A DNA stretch of 64,000 nt from Reticulitermes lucifugus (GCA_026260175.1 JAKCWW010001828.1:1-64000), one strand, 5' to 3'; numbered from the stretch's first letter, positions 1-15,300 are shown. Notes: a model not told the origin generated them from the letters alone. Program-made: numbers and translations.

Positions 1-182
1 ATTTTTTAGCCCTCTAAAACTGTAAAAAGGGTGCGGATTAGATTTGAGAATATACGGTATATTATTTATAGCTAATCAACTGGTATCGCATACCAAGTGC
101 CTACACATTTCCTTTTAGTTTTATAAATGGTATGCTGATATGTTAAGAGATAAAATTTACAAAGAAATCTGCAGCACCTCAC

Positions 183-339
183 CTTTATTAGTGGCACTCC
201 CGCATTTTCACGCTCTTCCAACACAATATTGGACTTTGAGTCTGCCTCTGCGAATCTGTATATTGAAGGCGAAGGTAAGCGCAAGGGGTGCTTCTTTTCT
301 TCATCCAATAGGATACTGTCCAGAGTGCGTTCCAACATA
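183..339 (-). CDS. Sos: Sos exon 12, PH-REM linker
   Basis: It encodes residues about 560-612: [26 protein letters not shown] and GVPLIK align with the SOS linker leading into the REM domain. Acceptor TATATAG|T, donor AAG|GTGAGG. The next exon lies left of the window. Confidence 0.94.
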
Positions 340-3300
340 CTATATATAAATATATAAAAAAAAGGGTAGAAAGAAATAATTCATACTGACATGTAACAGA
401 AAAGATACTAATGCTGGGATACTAACATTTGTTTCTTAGTTTATTTAACAATTCTTTCTGAACTGTTATCTGGCATTACACTAAAACAGTAAGAGACTCC
501 ACAAAGGATCCCAAGATGGGCTCTTTAACATAAAACTGGCATTAGATTTGAACACAAAAGTTTCAGTTACTACTGAAGTCAAATCAGAAGCTACCACTAT
601 ATGAAGCTTGGAGAAAAGGGCTTCTATTCCAAATCCTTAACCCAGGGACGAGTAAAGTACAGAGTTACCTCTGAGGCTTGTGTGTGATTGCATACAATAC
701 TACTTTATAAAATTAAGCAGCAGAGGAGAAAAAACCAAGGTACTATTTTCTGTGTTTAGTGACCCAATCCCCATTACTGCCATCACATACATCATGATAA
801 TTATTACAGTTGTGTCAAAATTTCTGAAAATCTTATTGCTAGAACAATACGAGCAAGTGAAACTGAAAGAGTATACAGGGGCCTTCCACACCCTGCACCA
901 TGCTGTTCTGAACTGTTATGTCCATACTACTCACAGAACTCAAAACACACACCTCTTTGTATTGAGCATGATGAGATCAGCCATCCAGTTATTTTTGTCT
1001 TCAGCAGACTTTGCTACAAGTATAACATTAGGTTGATCACGTGGAGCAATCTCAAAAGCATTTTTCAGTTCTAGAAAAGCAACACAACCACGTAAGTACA
1101 GTTCTAAACATACATCACATTATAACATTTTTACATACAGTTCAAATTTTAAACAATTCAGTGTTATTTGTGACTTCTCAGAATCAAAAATATCTTCAAA
1201 CTGTAACAAAATCTCATAAAATAAAATATGGTACTTCACAGATTGCCACTTCATTATATATATATAGTACAAAGATGCACACCTTCTGTATCTTCACGGT
1301 CGATAATTTCCACTTTACGAATAAAGTATCTCTCTTTAAGACGATACTCTCCACCAATTGGTCCCGTAGCAGAAACAGATGCTCTCTTGCTGTTCGGTTT
1401 GCACAGTATCATGAGTCCATCAAAAAGAAATACGCGCCGTTCTGTGAGCCGTCGCCCACTGCCCACCTTTCCCAGTACATCCTCTGCAACAGCACATATC
1501 CATCTATAGCATACCCATTTAAACAACATTTCTACTACATAGCTTTCAGAGTTAAATGCACAATTTTCTGCGTTAGGAGATCTGAGAAGGATTTCTCTTA
1601 GAATACCATCTTAAAACCCAAGGGTTACATGCCATTGTCATTACAGACCATATGCATATATTTTACTTTTGAACAGGTTACTTAATTACCACTGGTGACA
1701 AAAAACATGATGTGACATGATTTTTGAAGATTGCATATTTTATGACAGTAAATATGTACTGTAAAATCTCAATTTTATGTTCCTGCATTTTGCATTTTCT
1801 GTGGTTTTTACGCCATTTTTAGGTGGTCCCTACAAAAATGTAAAATAGGGGGTTCACTGTATTATTACTAAGTGGAGACATGGGTGACTCATTTTAAAAT
1901 TCAACACAAGATTCCAAGTCAAACATATGAAAATGCACTGCAAGTGACCCAACATGTGTAAGCAACATGATCCAGAATATATATGCACATTGGATAAAAA
2001 ATTATTTCTGGGGCAAATTCAGATTCTAATTAAAAATATCCAACCAACAAACTCATCATTAACAGACCCACTGACTGAACACAAAGCTGAGCAACGACAT
2101 GTATTGCCTAGTACAGATGGTCTGGCTCCTTACCATCCTACATGTCACCTGTAATGTCAACACACAACAGCAATCATGATCCTACACGCTGCATAACCTA
2201 TGCAGACTTATTACTGTATGGAGTTAGAATTAAAGTACTTAATTGTAATACCAACCACTTTTCTCTTTAGGAAAATCCAGGCACATTATCTGAAGAGGAT
2301 GAAGTCACCCTGTTCCTATGCCTATGCACCATGCCATTAATGCATGTGGGGGATGGAAATAAAGCTCCACACATTCCAGATCTCATCTACGACAAGCGAG
2401 TGGTCAGCTTCATAATAAGGATAGTGTATCGGCCTACCTGCTACCCATTCCATAAGTTCCAAAATCAGTCTTGGCACTGCAGAGAAAATCCTTTTCTAGC
2501 CAGGATTTGAATCTTAGTTGCCCAGCAAAGGAAGACACACAAAATGTTACATATTTGCGTTCAGTATACATTACTGTTACAAATGTCCAAAATGACCGAG
2601 TCTCGGATGACTTGAATACATTTTTTCAGGACCCTTCTCTTTATTCAGCTCCTATTTCTAGGTGGTCATCCTGTATTCTGATAAATACCAAATATAGTAC
2701 TATGTTGTCAAACTGGTGAACTGATATTCCATTTACTTACCTCGAATAAATTCATTACAGCACTGGCCTATGTCTTTACCCTCCCAACCATCTATTAATA
2801 TCTGAAGTTCAGTTGTCTTCTCAAGGGCCATCTGCCTTCTTGCTCGACCATGCATCCGAACCCCAGCCTCTCTAAAATTAAAGGACAGTTAAATTTAATT
2901 AGGACACAACAAAAGAAAAAACAATGCACTTCAGTTTCCAAACATTTTTATTATTCTCACAACTACTTACTTTTTAGGGAAGTTGCCTACAGTTTTATTG
3001 AGCTTCACCTGCAACGGACGAAGGAGGCCCTCTACTTGCTCTAAACTTTCACCATCTTCATCACCAGGCTTTAACCGATGGAGGATCTGCATGTATCATA
3101 AATGAAATTAATTCTACTACAGTATGCTGTGAAAACGCTGCTAAGGGCAGAATGCAATACATCAAATGTAGAGACAGCAATGCAAATATGTCTCAAACCT
3201 CAGCACCCTAATTACACCTTATTTCACCATGCATGTAAGCGCTACATTCCACACTCCACATTTCATTCTGATTCAATTCATGAATCAATTACTGTCACTT

Positions 3301-6300
3301 TTAAAGTACCAAAAAAGATATATCAATACAATATATCATTGGAAATCATCAACCAGGTTATAATCCCCATTTTTAACAAAAGACAATGGAGAAGGTATCT
3401 CCAACTTACATATTTTTGTGTTATACAACATTTTTCACAAACATTATCATGTAAACAGGAGTGTACCTATACAATTACTACCTAAAGAGAATGGTCAATC
3501 AATCAGGACATTCAATCATCCAGTTTAACTTACCTTGATATACTCAAAGTACAGGAAACAATGCCAGACAGGCCCAAGAAGCAATTTAGGCAAGTAATAT
3601 TTCACAGCCTCCCGAAATCCATGACCTGCTGACTGCAGGGCATCAGACACCTCAGGTCGCCTGATCAATCGTGTGAGAGCATCTCGACTTTGTTGCTGAG
3701 TTATGTCCTTGGCATAACGGTCATATACGTCAAATTCATAAGCCTACAACAAATTTGAAGTGTCTGAAATTATTACCTGCACTGAAGATTTTATACAAGA
3801 TAAACCATTAACACAGCATCCTACAATACATTTTTTAAAGTAGATGCCACCACTACATTATTAACCCTTTGAACAATGATGTTCATAAAATTATATACAA
3901 ACATTCACTTCTTACATCACAGTAAATGCAACCCATTTCCATTACAAAGACCAGACAGTTTATGATGTACAGGGAAATAACTGGTATTTATTGTGAGAAT
4001 TACATGGGTCACAAAAATACACTGTGTGGCAAAATGCAGAGTTTCTTAATGTTACTGCAGATGGTACATAGAGTAGTAGATTTTGAAGTGTACAAAATGG
4101 TAGTGCGTAGAATATGGCTCAGCCTGCCATTGGAAACCATAGTAACACCTAGACCAAACAGCCATTTTGCAAACTGCCTTACCTGTACCTTGTATAATGA
4201 CATGATCTGCCATTCAAGTTCTTTTCCTACCTATTTCAGCAACAAAGTACTTGTGCTTTTTTTGCAGAAGTCATTAACTTTGCACCAATTAAATATTCTG
4301 CACAGAAGTTACCAGTTTTTTTTGTTCATTCGCTCACGTGCTTTTGCTCCAATAGCAATCATACAATACAAACTATGCCCACAAAAGTGGCTCAACTGCT
4401 CTTTATTTAATTACACTGCTGCTTCTATACTCGTCTGTATCCCTCTCCCATTTCTCTTCAGTTTCTTAGCTGAACATTTCCAAGTTCTGTGATTCAGTGC
4501 AACAATTACTTATGCATGAAAAAGAACAGTAAACATTAATTTGAAATTAAGACCCCCAATTACCTCCAGGTCATATACACATACACAGAAAAGATAAATA
4601 CAACTGTATCTAAATCAGGCCCCCTCCCCACCATTTCAGCTATTTCAAGGATTATCGGCAGATCTTAATATTACTGTCACCATTTAACAAAACAGAGGGC
4701 CAACATAAACAAATAATGTCACTTGCAGCTCACAAAATTCTTGGCTATGAGATAGTGTTTTACCTCAGCTAACTCTTCAAAGCAGCTGCCTATCGCTGGG
4801 ACCTGTTTCTCCTCGCACATCTCCAGCATATCTTCCAATGAACTAAGCAGTGTCACCGTCAGCTCATATATGTCCATGATATTGCTGAACATGGCATCCA
4901 GTTCCTATGAACACACACACAAAATTTGCTGTGCCACAAATGAGAGAAGTATGTTCATTATTCTTTTATTTCTGCATACATACAGCTCAGGAGAAAAACA
5001 AATGGTAGACTTAACCTACAGACCCACAGAACTTATTTTCAGACATCTCTACCCAAATAAATACTTAGTTTGAAAACCGTTAAATGATTTCTTGAGCAGC
5101 ACAAGTAAACAGAGAATGTGTTTAACCTTTGTACAATTCAAAGCTCATTATTTCTTCTTTGTAATGGCACAAAACTCACAGAAAGCTTTGTTAATTCACT
5201 CACATTACATAACAGAAAATAAGTTGACACTTTGCCATCTACTAGTGCAAGTGGAATACCGGTAGCAGAATAAAGTGTATTTAAATGACATGGCACAAGA
5301 TTAAAATTCCATCAGTCTTTGTCAATTGAAGTACCTTTGAGTCTCCTGCTACCAGTTTTGCAATTTCTTCCCTAAAAACTTTGATGATCATGTGCAAGTC
5401 ACGTAGATATTGTTTCTCATCATGGATAAGGTCCTTTACAACTTCGTCGTAGGTGAGAGAGGTTCGAGGTGTGACATGGTCAGAGTTGTCCATCACACCA
5501 TTTCCTGACAGACCCCCACCTCCTCTGGCATCCTCATCTTGATAAAACATGTCCATGAGGACCTATTTAATGATTAAAACATGAAATATTTTATAAAACA
5601 AATCCATCACAACAGTTAAGTAAACTCAAATCCCATTATACTATTTCACCATAATCAGTTCAGATAACCTAAAACACATCAGGGAAAAATAAAAAACATG
5701 TAATTTTATTAATTTTACTAACATATCATACACTATTATTTCAGCTGCCACTAAATAAATAGTAGCAACACAAAAAGCATAAAATTCAATGTCCCCAGAG
5801 AAAGTTTTATTTGTGACACTTTTCAGCATGAACTGCTCAGATCAGCTACCAGCCTTAGCAAATATCTTATAGTGATGATGCAGTAATCAATCTAAAAACT
5901 GGAAAGTAAAATTTGATAGAATACTAGGATGTGGTATATTCACCTTGTCTGCACACATGGCAACACGGATATCTTGGCATGTAATGTCCACATGGCGGAT
6001 ATTTTTCACGTAATTTCCTGCCAGCTATAAGAAAAAATAAAATTCTCACACCAATAACAATGGTCTACAGATCTGAATACGACAACAGTTATTTTTTTCA
6101 TCCCTGTAAGTCACTTCCGGTACAATGATCTAAAAAATGCCAGTCATTCCATATCATGTAAGGAATTTTTACGAATCAGGAAAACTCAACATTTTATTTA
6201 CCAAGTCCCAATGAACAATCACTTTGTAATCTACCAGAACAGTCAGAAAACAAATGCATTGGCAACAATCAGAACTGATGAGCTAATGAATACTCATTCA

Positions 6301-9300
6301 AATTCAACACAGTACCTGCAATCAAAATTATGTTTTTTTATGTTCCACGCCGAAAGTCTCTCCTTTCCATTACCATCAGCAACAAGCAATCACGTTGAAA
6401 TTTCACCTTCCACTTCCTACATATCCAGTGAAATCTTTCCTCTTATACACGACACTTTTTGTATGTGCACAGCTGACCGATCAGCATACTTGTAACTTTC
6501 GTCTCCACAACGTACACAGTAACACTCAGTATATTTAACTCTATTATGAGGAAGTGTGGAACTTCTATTTCTTTCAAGGCACCAAATGAGCAATTGGAAT
6601 AGAAGCACATTTATGACTGTGACAAACTGGCAGGAATTAATAAAAAAAAAAACTTCCACAAGCTGCAACTCCTAAAGTAGTTATTAATCCAGCAATGTCG
6701 TTGAAAAAGATAAATGAGCATTACTGTGAAACATGTGGAACACATCCCTGCTCACGATTTCTATACCAATAAAACTATGCTCTAGTACGAAAGAAGGTAG
6801 GTACCTGCTTGGAGCCTGGATCCCAGGATCTCTACATAATCAGCTGAAAAGACCCTATTCCTCAACAGCTCATTTGGTTCACTTTATGTGAAGAGCTGCA
6901 CATCATAACTAATTTCTTTCAGTTTTTTTAAATTATTTACTCCGTACATTTGAATCAATATTTTCGTTTAATATACCAACTCAGTATTCGGTTGCCATCT
7001 GCACACCATACGTCATACAGGAACATGGTCCGCACTGGATCGAGGACTACAGTAGATGTTTGAATATACACTACCATGACTTAGAATAATATTGTCTCTA
7101 ATTACATTTTACATATTTTTAATATTTTATATTTAAATGTTTTACAATATGACATACACATATATACATAATACAACAGAAAATTCACATATTTTATCCA
7201 TATAAAAACTGCTATTAACTGCAGAGTTCATTGCAGGTTGTGAATTTCATACACGTAAACCATTTTACTATAAATGGATTTAAACTTGGTATGTACTCCC
7301 TGAAGTTGGCACTGTCATGCCAAAACATGTCAGAGTTAAGTGACTATACTGCCCTATATATTGTAAGTGCATTTAGTTGGTACATTAAATGAAAGTATTA
7401 ATTTTTTCATGTCCGTTACAATGAACAGAATCTGTGTAGGCTATTACCACCAGATTCAACACTGCACATTAAGTATGAGCACTCCTAAAGTCTGTGATGG
7501 AATGCACACGTGTGTTAAGTTCCAAATGCAGTGGATTGTATTGAACATACACAATTTGAATAACAAACATAATGTTTATTTCTAGCATGATAGCCCTGTA
7601 CTTTGCATAACCAGAAATAACAATCACCTTCATGGTTACCAGTATCATGCCTGGCCACAAATATGCTAAAAAGCATAGACTTTACCTTATCTTCAGTCCA
7701 ATGCCTCAATGACTGAACAAAAATGAGACAAATGATAAGAAGAGTCTAGCACAACTTATATACTTAAAAACCTCAGCTACATGTTTCAGCTTTCACATAA
7801 GCCGTCATCAGGGTGTACAGTAACTTAAAGATTCCATATACAACATGCATAAAGCAGAAGTCAAGTACGAGATCCAAATTTGTTATGGAGGTTAAAGTCA
7901 TGATAACATAAAACCACGCCGTATTGTTAATCATGACAAAACATTTTTTTATATATGTGATGGCTTATGTTGCAGTGGTAAATCTTGTAAAATAAAAATG
8001 CTGACCAAATTAATACAAATTTTAAAAAACATGTAGTAGGCAGTGGTACGAATTTTCAGACCTGAGGCATATTCTCCAGGCTGTATTGGATGTACATAGG
8101 TGTTCTAACCAGCATATCCATTTTTGTTGTTACAGGGTTACGTTTTGTTATTGTTATTGCTAATGCATAAATGAACAATAGGATGAACAACATAAGGATA
8201 AAAGTGAGAGAAACTGTGTGTATGGCCCGCAATTTTCCTTTGTTCCCAAATTTCATTCAAGTACACACAGTATATTTACCTTTTTTTTTTGACACATCTG
8301 TTACTTTATAGCAAAGGTTCCACATTTAACTTACCTGTGCTTAGTACACAGAAATTCAAAGGCAATGCAAAAATGTATTTAATAAAGAATAAGTATGTAT
8401 ATCCACTGAATAGAATGGTTATGACTCTTCTCGGAAAAAAATTACAGATTGAAGTTCAGATTTATGAAAGAAACAGATGGAATACTGTACATAAATTATA
8501 CGCCAGAAATTTTCACGGAATCTCCTATTGTATGAAAACATGGTTTAAGGCTATGTTATCAAGCTTTCAAACATACCGAAGTCAAATAATCCTAAACAAA
8601 GAAAACTAATTAGCCACTTCCACCAGCTTTATTAAAGCCACAGGAAAATCAATCATACCAATTAAGAAATGTCTAGGCCTGGTACTCAGGTCACACAGTA
8701 CGGTGCACACACAGGCCAGTTCTTAGTATTTGGGGTACTAGACTGAATTCATCACTGAAAATCTCAATTTTGACTTACTTACACACTCTCTCCCTCTTTA
8801 AACTTCGGTAAAAAAAATTTACCTTCAGAATATCAGCTGAGATGTACTCCAACACAGCAACAATGTAAAGGGCCACCTGGGAATCAATTTTGTATTGAAG
8901 GACCTCCTGACAGACAGAACAAAAAACAAACTTCATTGAACAATGAGAATATCACAAGATTTATTCAGAAAATAAAATATATTAACTATACCAACCATAC
9001 ATCCATGCCCCTGCACACAAATGCACACATATGCGCACATGCACACAAATGACATCCAGCTCTTTGTTCACAACACCTTCAACAACATTGGCAGGGTGCT
9101 ATCCACATATAACATAAAGTTGGTAGGCATTCCAGTCATGAAGTGTCTAGCTTCCTGTCCTGTGATGGATGTGGGCCTAAAAACACCAGGGTTATATTGC
9201 ATCCCTCGCAAATGCAGAAAGGTTATGTTCGATAAACCGGATGTTATATCATGAATGAACGTTGCCATTGTACTCAACAAAACTAATCAGGGAAGTCAGC

Positions 9301-12300
9301 ACTGGCCAAACAATTTGGTCATCACATTCTGCTCAACACCAGCATCCTGGCCTAGAAATTCTGGCAGAAGCACCACCTCATATGGGATGCAAGTGAAGGA
9401 GCTGCATCCCACCAGCATAAACATGGAGGGCAGTTCTCCCTAAGCATAGTGTGGAAGCTTGTCATACACTTCTTGACAGACAGGAAGCTGAAGGTTCTCT
9501 GACAGGATAGGATGGTTTAGTCTCCTGAGATGACACTCCCTTACTTGTGGCCATGAACAGGGCTTACCACTTCTCATGTTTCACTCCAAACACACAGGAT
9601 CCCAGAAAAGGGGTCATATATGTACGTAATTTTTCCCTATTTACATTTCTCATTCCTGCAGCCAACCACCACCAACCAACCAAAGAGATAAGGGCAGAGA
9701 ATTGCGCTCTGCACAAGTCGACATCCCTTGGTCTGTTTAGCCATTCCTGCGTTTTAACGCATCACTGGGCTCAATAGCAGACACCTTATACTATAACAGG
9801 GGATTGCGCTTACGCTAACGTTTTATAATCTCGGTCAAGGGCCGTGACTTGGTATACTAAAGGCTACAGCTCTAGGAGCGTATAGTCTTCTTTAGTGGGG
9901 GGAGGGGAGGGCGTTTACTTTGGCTGGATGGCTCCCTGGGGTTTGAACCCACAGTGGCATTTTCGCTATTATATTCGCATGTCTACAAACTAGCACAGGG
10001 GTGAAACCGCCGTTACCGGTGGGGGGTGGAGTGCGGGCCATGCCCCAACTTTGTATCATACCCTGGCATTCACCTTACAACTGAGGAAAAATCACGGAAA
10101 AACCTCAGTCAGGGTAGTCAAAAAGAGCCTAGCTAATCAGTGCTAGGCACAATTCGGTATTGTTTTGGCCATCGTTTTGCGGCCTCAACATGTCTGCTGA
10201 CCTCAGTCCCAGTAGCTTGTGCACTACGCGACGTGGGTCAGCCCTCGGTCAGCGCAAATATCTGCCGAGTTGCTGAAATAAGGGATTCCCCACACCAGCT
10301 AACTTTGAGTTGTAACTCTCGGTTTGGTCTCTGATGTGTTCGGCAAAGAAAGGAACTTCCAAATCTTCGTGAATTTGCACGTTACTAACGTACCAAGGTG
10401 CACCAATAGCAATGTGAAGACACTTGGATTGAAGAACCTGCAGCTTCCTGACGTGGCTGCAGGAGGTGGACCTCCAAATGGGGCACGCATAGTCCATCAT
10501 GGGGCGTATGAGCTGCTTATACAGCAGAACTCTGTTCCTGATGGAGAGACCGCTTCTCCTGTGTAGGCGACAGCCAAGCAGACCCAGTTTTTGGGCAGCT
10601 TTCTTCCTGACCTGGACGAAATGGGGCGACCAGGTCATCCGTGTATCAAGGATCACTCCCAGATAGCGGGCTGTATCAACCCACTGGATTGGCTCCCCTA
10701 GGAACTGCACCAGTCGAGGCTTGGAGACTCGCCACCAGGCCTTCATGAAGAGCATTGTGTTGCTCTTGGAGACATTGATGTTGATGGCGATCCTCCATTC
10801 TCTCTGCCACCGCTGAGGTATGCTTCTAAGTAGCTAACAAGTAGCGCTGGCTTGCGGGATGTGGCAATGATTGCCGTGTCATCCGCGTACAAGGCCAGTT
10901 TGACGTGGTGGGATTGCACCGGCATGTCGTTGGCATACAGACTGAACAAAACAGGAGAGACTGGTTCCCCCTCACGCGGTGGCGCAGTTAGTTGAGGCAC
11001 TGCTCTACAAGCCGGAAGGTCACGGGTTCGATTCCCGATGGTGTCATTGGAATTTTTTATTGACATACTGCTGGGAAGTACTGTGCAAGAAGAGCTGCGT
11101 TGAATATCGCGACGAGGAGGAATACAGCTCGCTGCGGAAGGTGCTTCAGAGCCTTGTTCGGTGTACTGTTTGGGCCCGGCGCCTTGCCGACCTTGAGACC
11201 CCGGATGGCATCCTGTACCTCCGCGGGGTTGGTTAACTTGGGCTCGCTTGCAGGAGAAAAAGAGTATGCTTGCAGCGCCTCGTCAACCATCTCAATAACT
11301 GCCGGATCCGATGGGTCGTTTACCAACTGAAACTGAGCCTCAAGACTGTCCACTAGGGCTTCACCTTTCTCAGAATCTGAGAGAGAAAATCTGCCTGGTG
11401 TGACCAGGGGAGGTGAGGGAGTGGGCACTCTCATCACCCGCCTTGTCATCTTCCATATTCCTGCAGCCCTAAGATGGCTGTTCTGTATCCTGGTTGCTTT
11501 GCTCTCCTGTTTCACAGTTCCTGTTGGCCCTGGCCAGGCTATATACCTTCTCCCCTACCCATGGCTCTGAATGGCCACATTCCTTGCAAACTGCCTGAAC
11601 TGCCTATATAATCAAACCCCACAGTCTCACCCCTATAACTTCACTGTCAATGTGTAATTCCTTAAACCCTGAAGATGGAGGCAGCATGTTCCTCAGAAAT
11701 ATCACTATCAACCTACTACACTAAAAGCGTAAAATCCCAGATTACTACAACATGAACTGTATCAACTACCTTTGGACCACTGTATATTAATACACTGCAC
11801 CTTAGAGTACTTCAAATTTGGCCTTAACCCTTTGGTGCCAGGCTTAAATGCCCAGTGTAATATGCACAAGGCCAGAATTCAAATTACATGATTTATTTAT
11901 ATCATCCATACACTTACAAGAAAGCATATCTCTTAAGAGTTTTCCTTCAAATTTTAACAAAATGAATCAAAAGTAAAAACCAACATATGCACTGTATTCT
12001 TACAAGTAAGTCAAATGCCCCTACATATGTTTCAGCTTCAACAAGCCATCTTCAGGAGGGCTTGTTGAAGCCGAAACATATGTAGGGGCATTTTACTTAC
12101 TTGTAAGAATACAGTGCATATGTTGGTTTTTAAACTTTTGATTTGTTATCATGATGCACGTTGAATATAACGTCAAATTTAACAAAATGAGTTTGAACAG
12201 TCTGTTTATGAGTTAATAAAGCTGGAAAAAAAAAAAATTCTTCACACTTATTTATAATAAAATATGACCTATCAATTGCATGCTTTATCTAAAATGTCAA

Positions 12301-15300
12301 TATTTATATTATTCACATAAATGTAAATGCTGCTGAATGCCTGGCACCCTGGATCACTCTTTTACAACCACACACTATTTACATGTTAAGTTAATATTTA
12401 CAATTTACATCACTGTCTTTACAAGTCCACTGTACTGTGGTACTGAATGAAACATGGTATCACATATGGTCTGACTTCACACTTATTGCACCTGTAACTT
12501 GTGGCTGCCCTCACTCCAGAAATGGATAACAATGGACATTGGACTTTGTCTCCCTTGGCTGGCCAGTGCTCAGACTGTTGGAAATAAAGTCTTTTTACAC
12601 TAGTTCCCACCAGGCTACATCTTCCTACCATTCTGGAGAAGAGGCAATTGGAGCATTTCTCTGCTCTTCTATCAAATTCCTCACCAAGAGAAGTCCAAAA
12701 TCTTGGTGAGAATATTGGGCCCCACATGAAGATAAACAAAATTCAACTGTTCAGTATTGTAAGGTCCCCCAACTGGCAAAAACATTTTGTTGTTCACTTG
12801 AAGTTATGGTGACTCATGAAATAGCTGCTGGCCATTTGATCACTATGAAGGACATACCCCATGTGTTTATTGTACTGTTCTACAGTGGGTGGCTTCAAGG
12901 CATTTTTCGTTTCATCACAGTAACTTCCATCTGCTCTTGGTTGGTCAACATGTATACCTTTCTTTTACCTTTCCACACAACTGCAGTTAACCCTCCCCTG
13001 GTCCTTACTTGTATGTCACCCCTTCTCAATGTCAGTTTTTTTCCAGTCAGAAGTCTGGGGGCATGTCCTTTCAGTTGGATAGCACTGCCTGCATGCATTT
13101 ATCTTTCTGGTCTCTAGATTTTCAAAGTGTGGGCAAGGGGAAAAAAATTGTCCATAACAACTTGGTGTCCTATACCTTGAACTTAGCAAGTCAGATTCTT
13201 AACAGTGTAATGTATTGCCATCATGTCGCAAATGGTGGACCCTGTGTCCTTGCCTACGTACATTCTCATGTCATAAGTATACCCTGAATTGTCATACAGT
13301 GTATAAATTTTGATGCCAAAATGCTTCCTTCTCCTTGCCAACTACCAAATGATTGGAGGGGTTATACAATTTAGCATAGGCTTTGTTGAATGAATTGAAG
13401 ACTGTCCTCAGTTTCCGTAATTTGTTATACTCATCTTGTTCAGATCTTTTTAACTGACTGCAAAATGCAAAAATCACAGTACATGCAAGAGTCTTTCTTG
13501 TTTCATGGTGGTACCAGAAAACTGTTCAAGCCTAGATCAGTAGTCTTGTCTTTGTCTCCTAGATCAAGTCCGATCTGCAGAGCTAAGGCAAGAAAAGACA
13601 TTATGTCCAGCAATAATACATCTGGAAGTTGGCTAGGTGCAGCTTGTTTGTTTAAGTATTGTTGACATCTTATAGCTATAAACTTCAATTTTTGCTTTGA
13701 CCACATCTTTTTTGGTATTATTTTCATGTGATCAATACATATCTAGATCTGCCACTCACCACTTTTGACTGTCAGGGGCATTGCACTGTGTAGGCATTTG
13801 TTCATAGTCTCATGACACTGGACTCCTGTGTAAGCAATGAGAACCACATGTCCCAAGAAACTAGCTATGCCAGCCCACACAACAGACTGTGTCAAACAAA
13901 TATGATGCAGCATCTAATTTAGGGGCCCAAGAGGCATTATGGGGGTGGAGAGAGAATATTCTGATAAACAAACTTCCTGTCATACTCCAGCGGAGACAGC
14001 TATATACATCACAGCACTACATATCAACTGAGGGCTGTACAAGAACAATATGCCATAACTGACACCTTCTGAGCGACAACTTTAGTCAACCTTTGGTTTT
14101 CTGAGCATCACACTGTGCGTTGGCTATAGCCGTCGTTCAGCTACAAAGAGTTAAAAGCACCAAAATGACAAGAAGACTGGCAAGCGACCAGATGACCATC
14201 TCTAATCAACAGACCTTCTGTAACAAATGATGGATTTTGTCTACAGGCAGAACAAGAGAAGACTTCTTCTTGCCACGATCCAGAGCTGCATTGGCGTCAG
14301 CAAGTGCCCACTTATCAATTGGAGTTGGGAATGTGCGTCGCACCCTTTCCTCTACATCCTGTATTGTGTGTGGCAAAGGACGTGCACACAGCATCCCCAG
14401 CAGCTGCAGAATCAAGCTCTCTACATAGTCCAACGCATCCTCCCGGGCATTCAGAGAAGGATGAACCTGCTCCAGCACCTAAGTTCAATACAGCACATTA
14501 GATACTAATGACTATCATTATTAGCGTAAAAACACCTTATATATATATATATATATATAAATCATATGACAGTTACATGTTTCAGCATTTCATCAGCCAT
14601 CACAAAATCACAACTGTCAATACACACTGACAACTGGAAGCATCTTTACACATGCACATATTATTAATTACATTGGCTGATAGTAGTACCAGTACACTAG
14701 TAAGGGCCATGCCACGGCTTAGGCAGTTAGTTGCTGGCCTCTCACCATGAGGGCCCAAGTTCAGTCTCAGGCTAGGGCATGTGGGATTTGTGTTAGACAA
14801 AGTGGCAAAGCGGCAATGGGACAGGTTTTCACCTCTCAGTATCATTCCAGTAATGCTCCACACACATTCATCTATCACTGGCACTACATCATCCCAGCAA
14901 TTCCTAGTGTCCTTAAATAAGACACTAAAAATACACTAACACAATTGGTTTACGTGATGTTTTTATTTAGTGGAACATATTTTTGCAGAAAGTACTTCCT
15001 AGGAAATGCCAGTACATAGAGGCGTATACAATAACAAGGGGTTTGCAGCTCTTGCATGCAATTACAAAATTTCACAACGAACGAATGACAGAATATAAGG
15101 AAAACACGGACTGATGACATCTTGAATATTCCTTCAGTCAAGAGCATGCTTTTGAAGGAATGTGAATATAATACAATCCCCCCCCAAGGTCAAATATTTA
15201 CAGAAAACCCCACACTCTCACCTGTAAGTACTAATATACTATTTCTAATCTATTTTGATGTTACATTTTTAACTTCTTATTTTATCACACTTATTGGAAA

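Larger units (their letters stand above)
11828..14150 (-). mobile_element. Degenerate piggyBac-type DNA transposon
   Basis: TTAA occurs at both borders (11824-11827 and 14151-14154). The inner termini are loosely inverted (CCCTTTGGTGCC against CTCTTTGTAGCT). A subterminal repeat GTGCCAGGC recurs inverted at about 12336. Length about 2.3 kb. The minus strand carries transposase pieces in order: [20 protein letters not shown] (about 13420), [18 protein letters not shown] (about 13290), [12 protein letters not shown] (about 13160, holding a candidate catalytic Asp), [20 protein letters not shown] (about 12970) and the Cys-rich C-terminus [16 protein letters not shown] (about 12460). Several stops and frame shifts interrupt it, so it is inactive. 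A foldback element is inserted near its 3' end. Confidence 0.85.
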
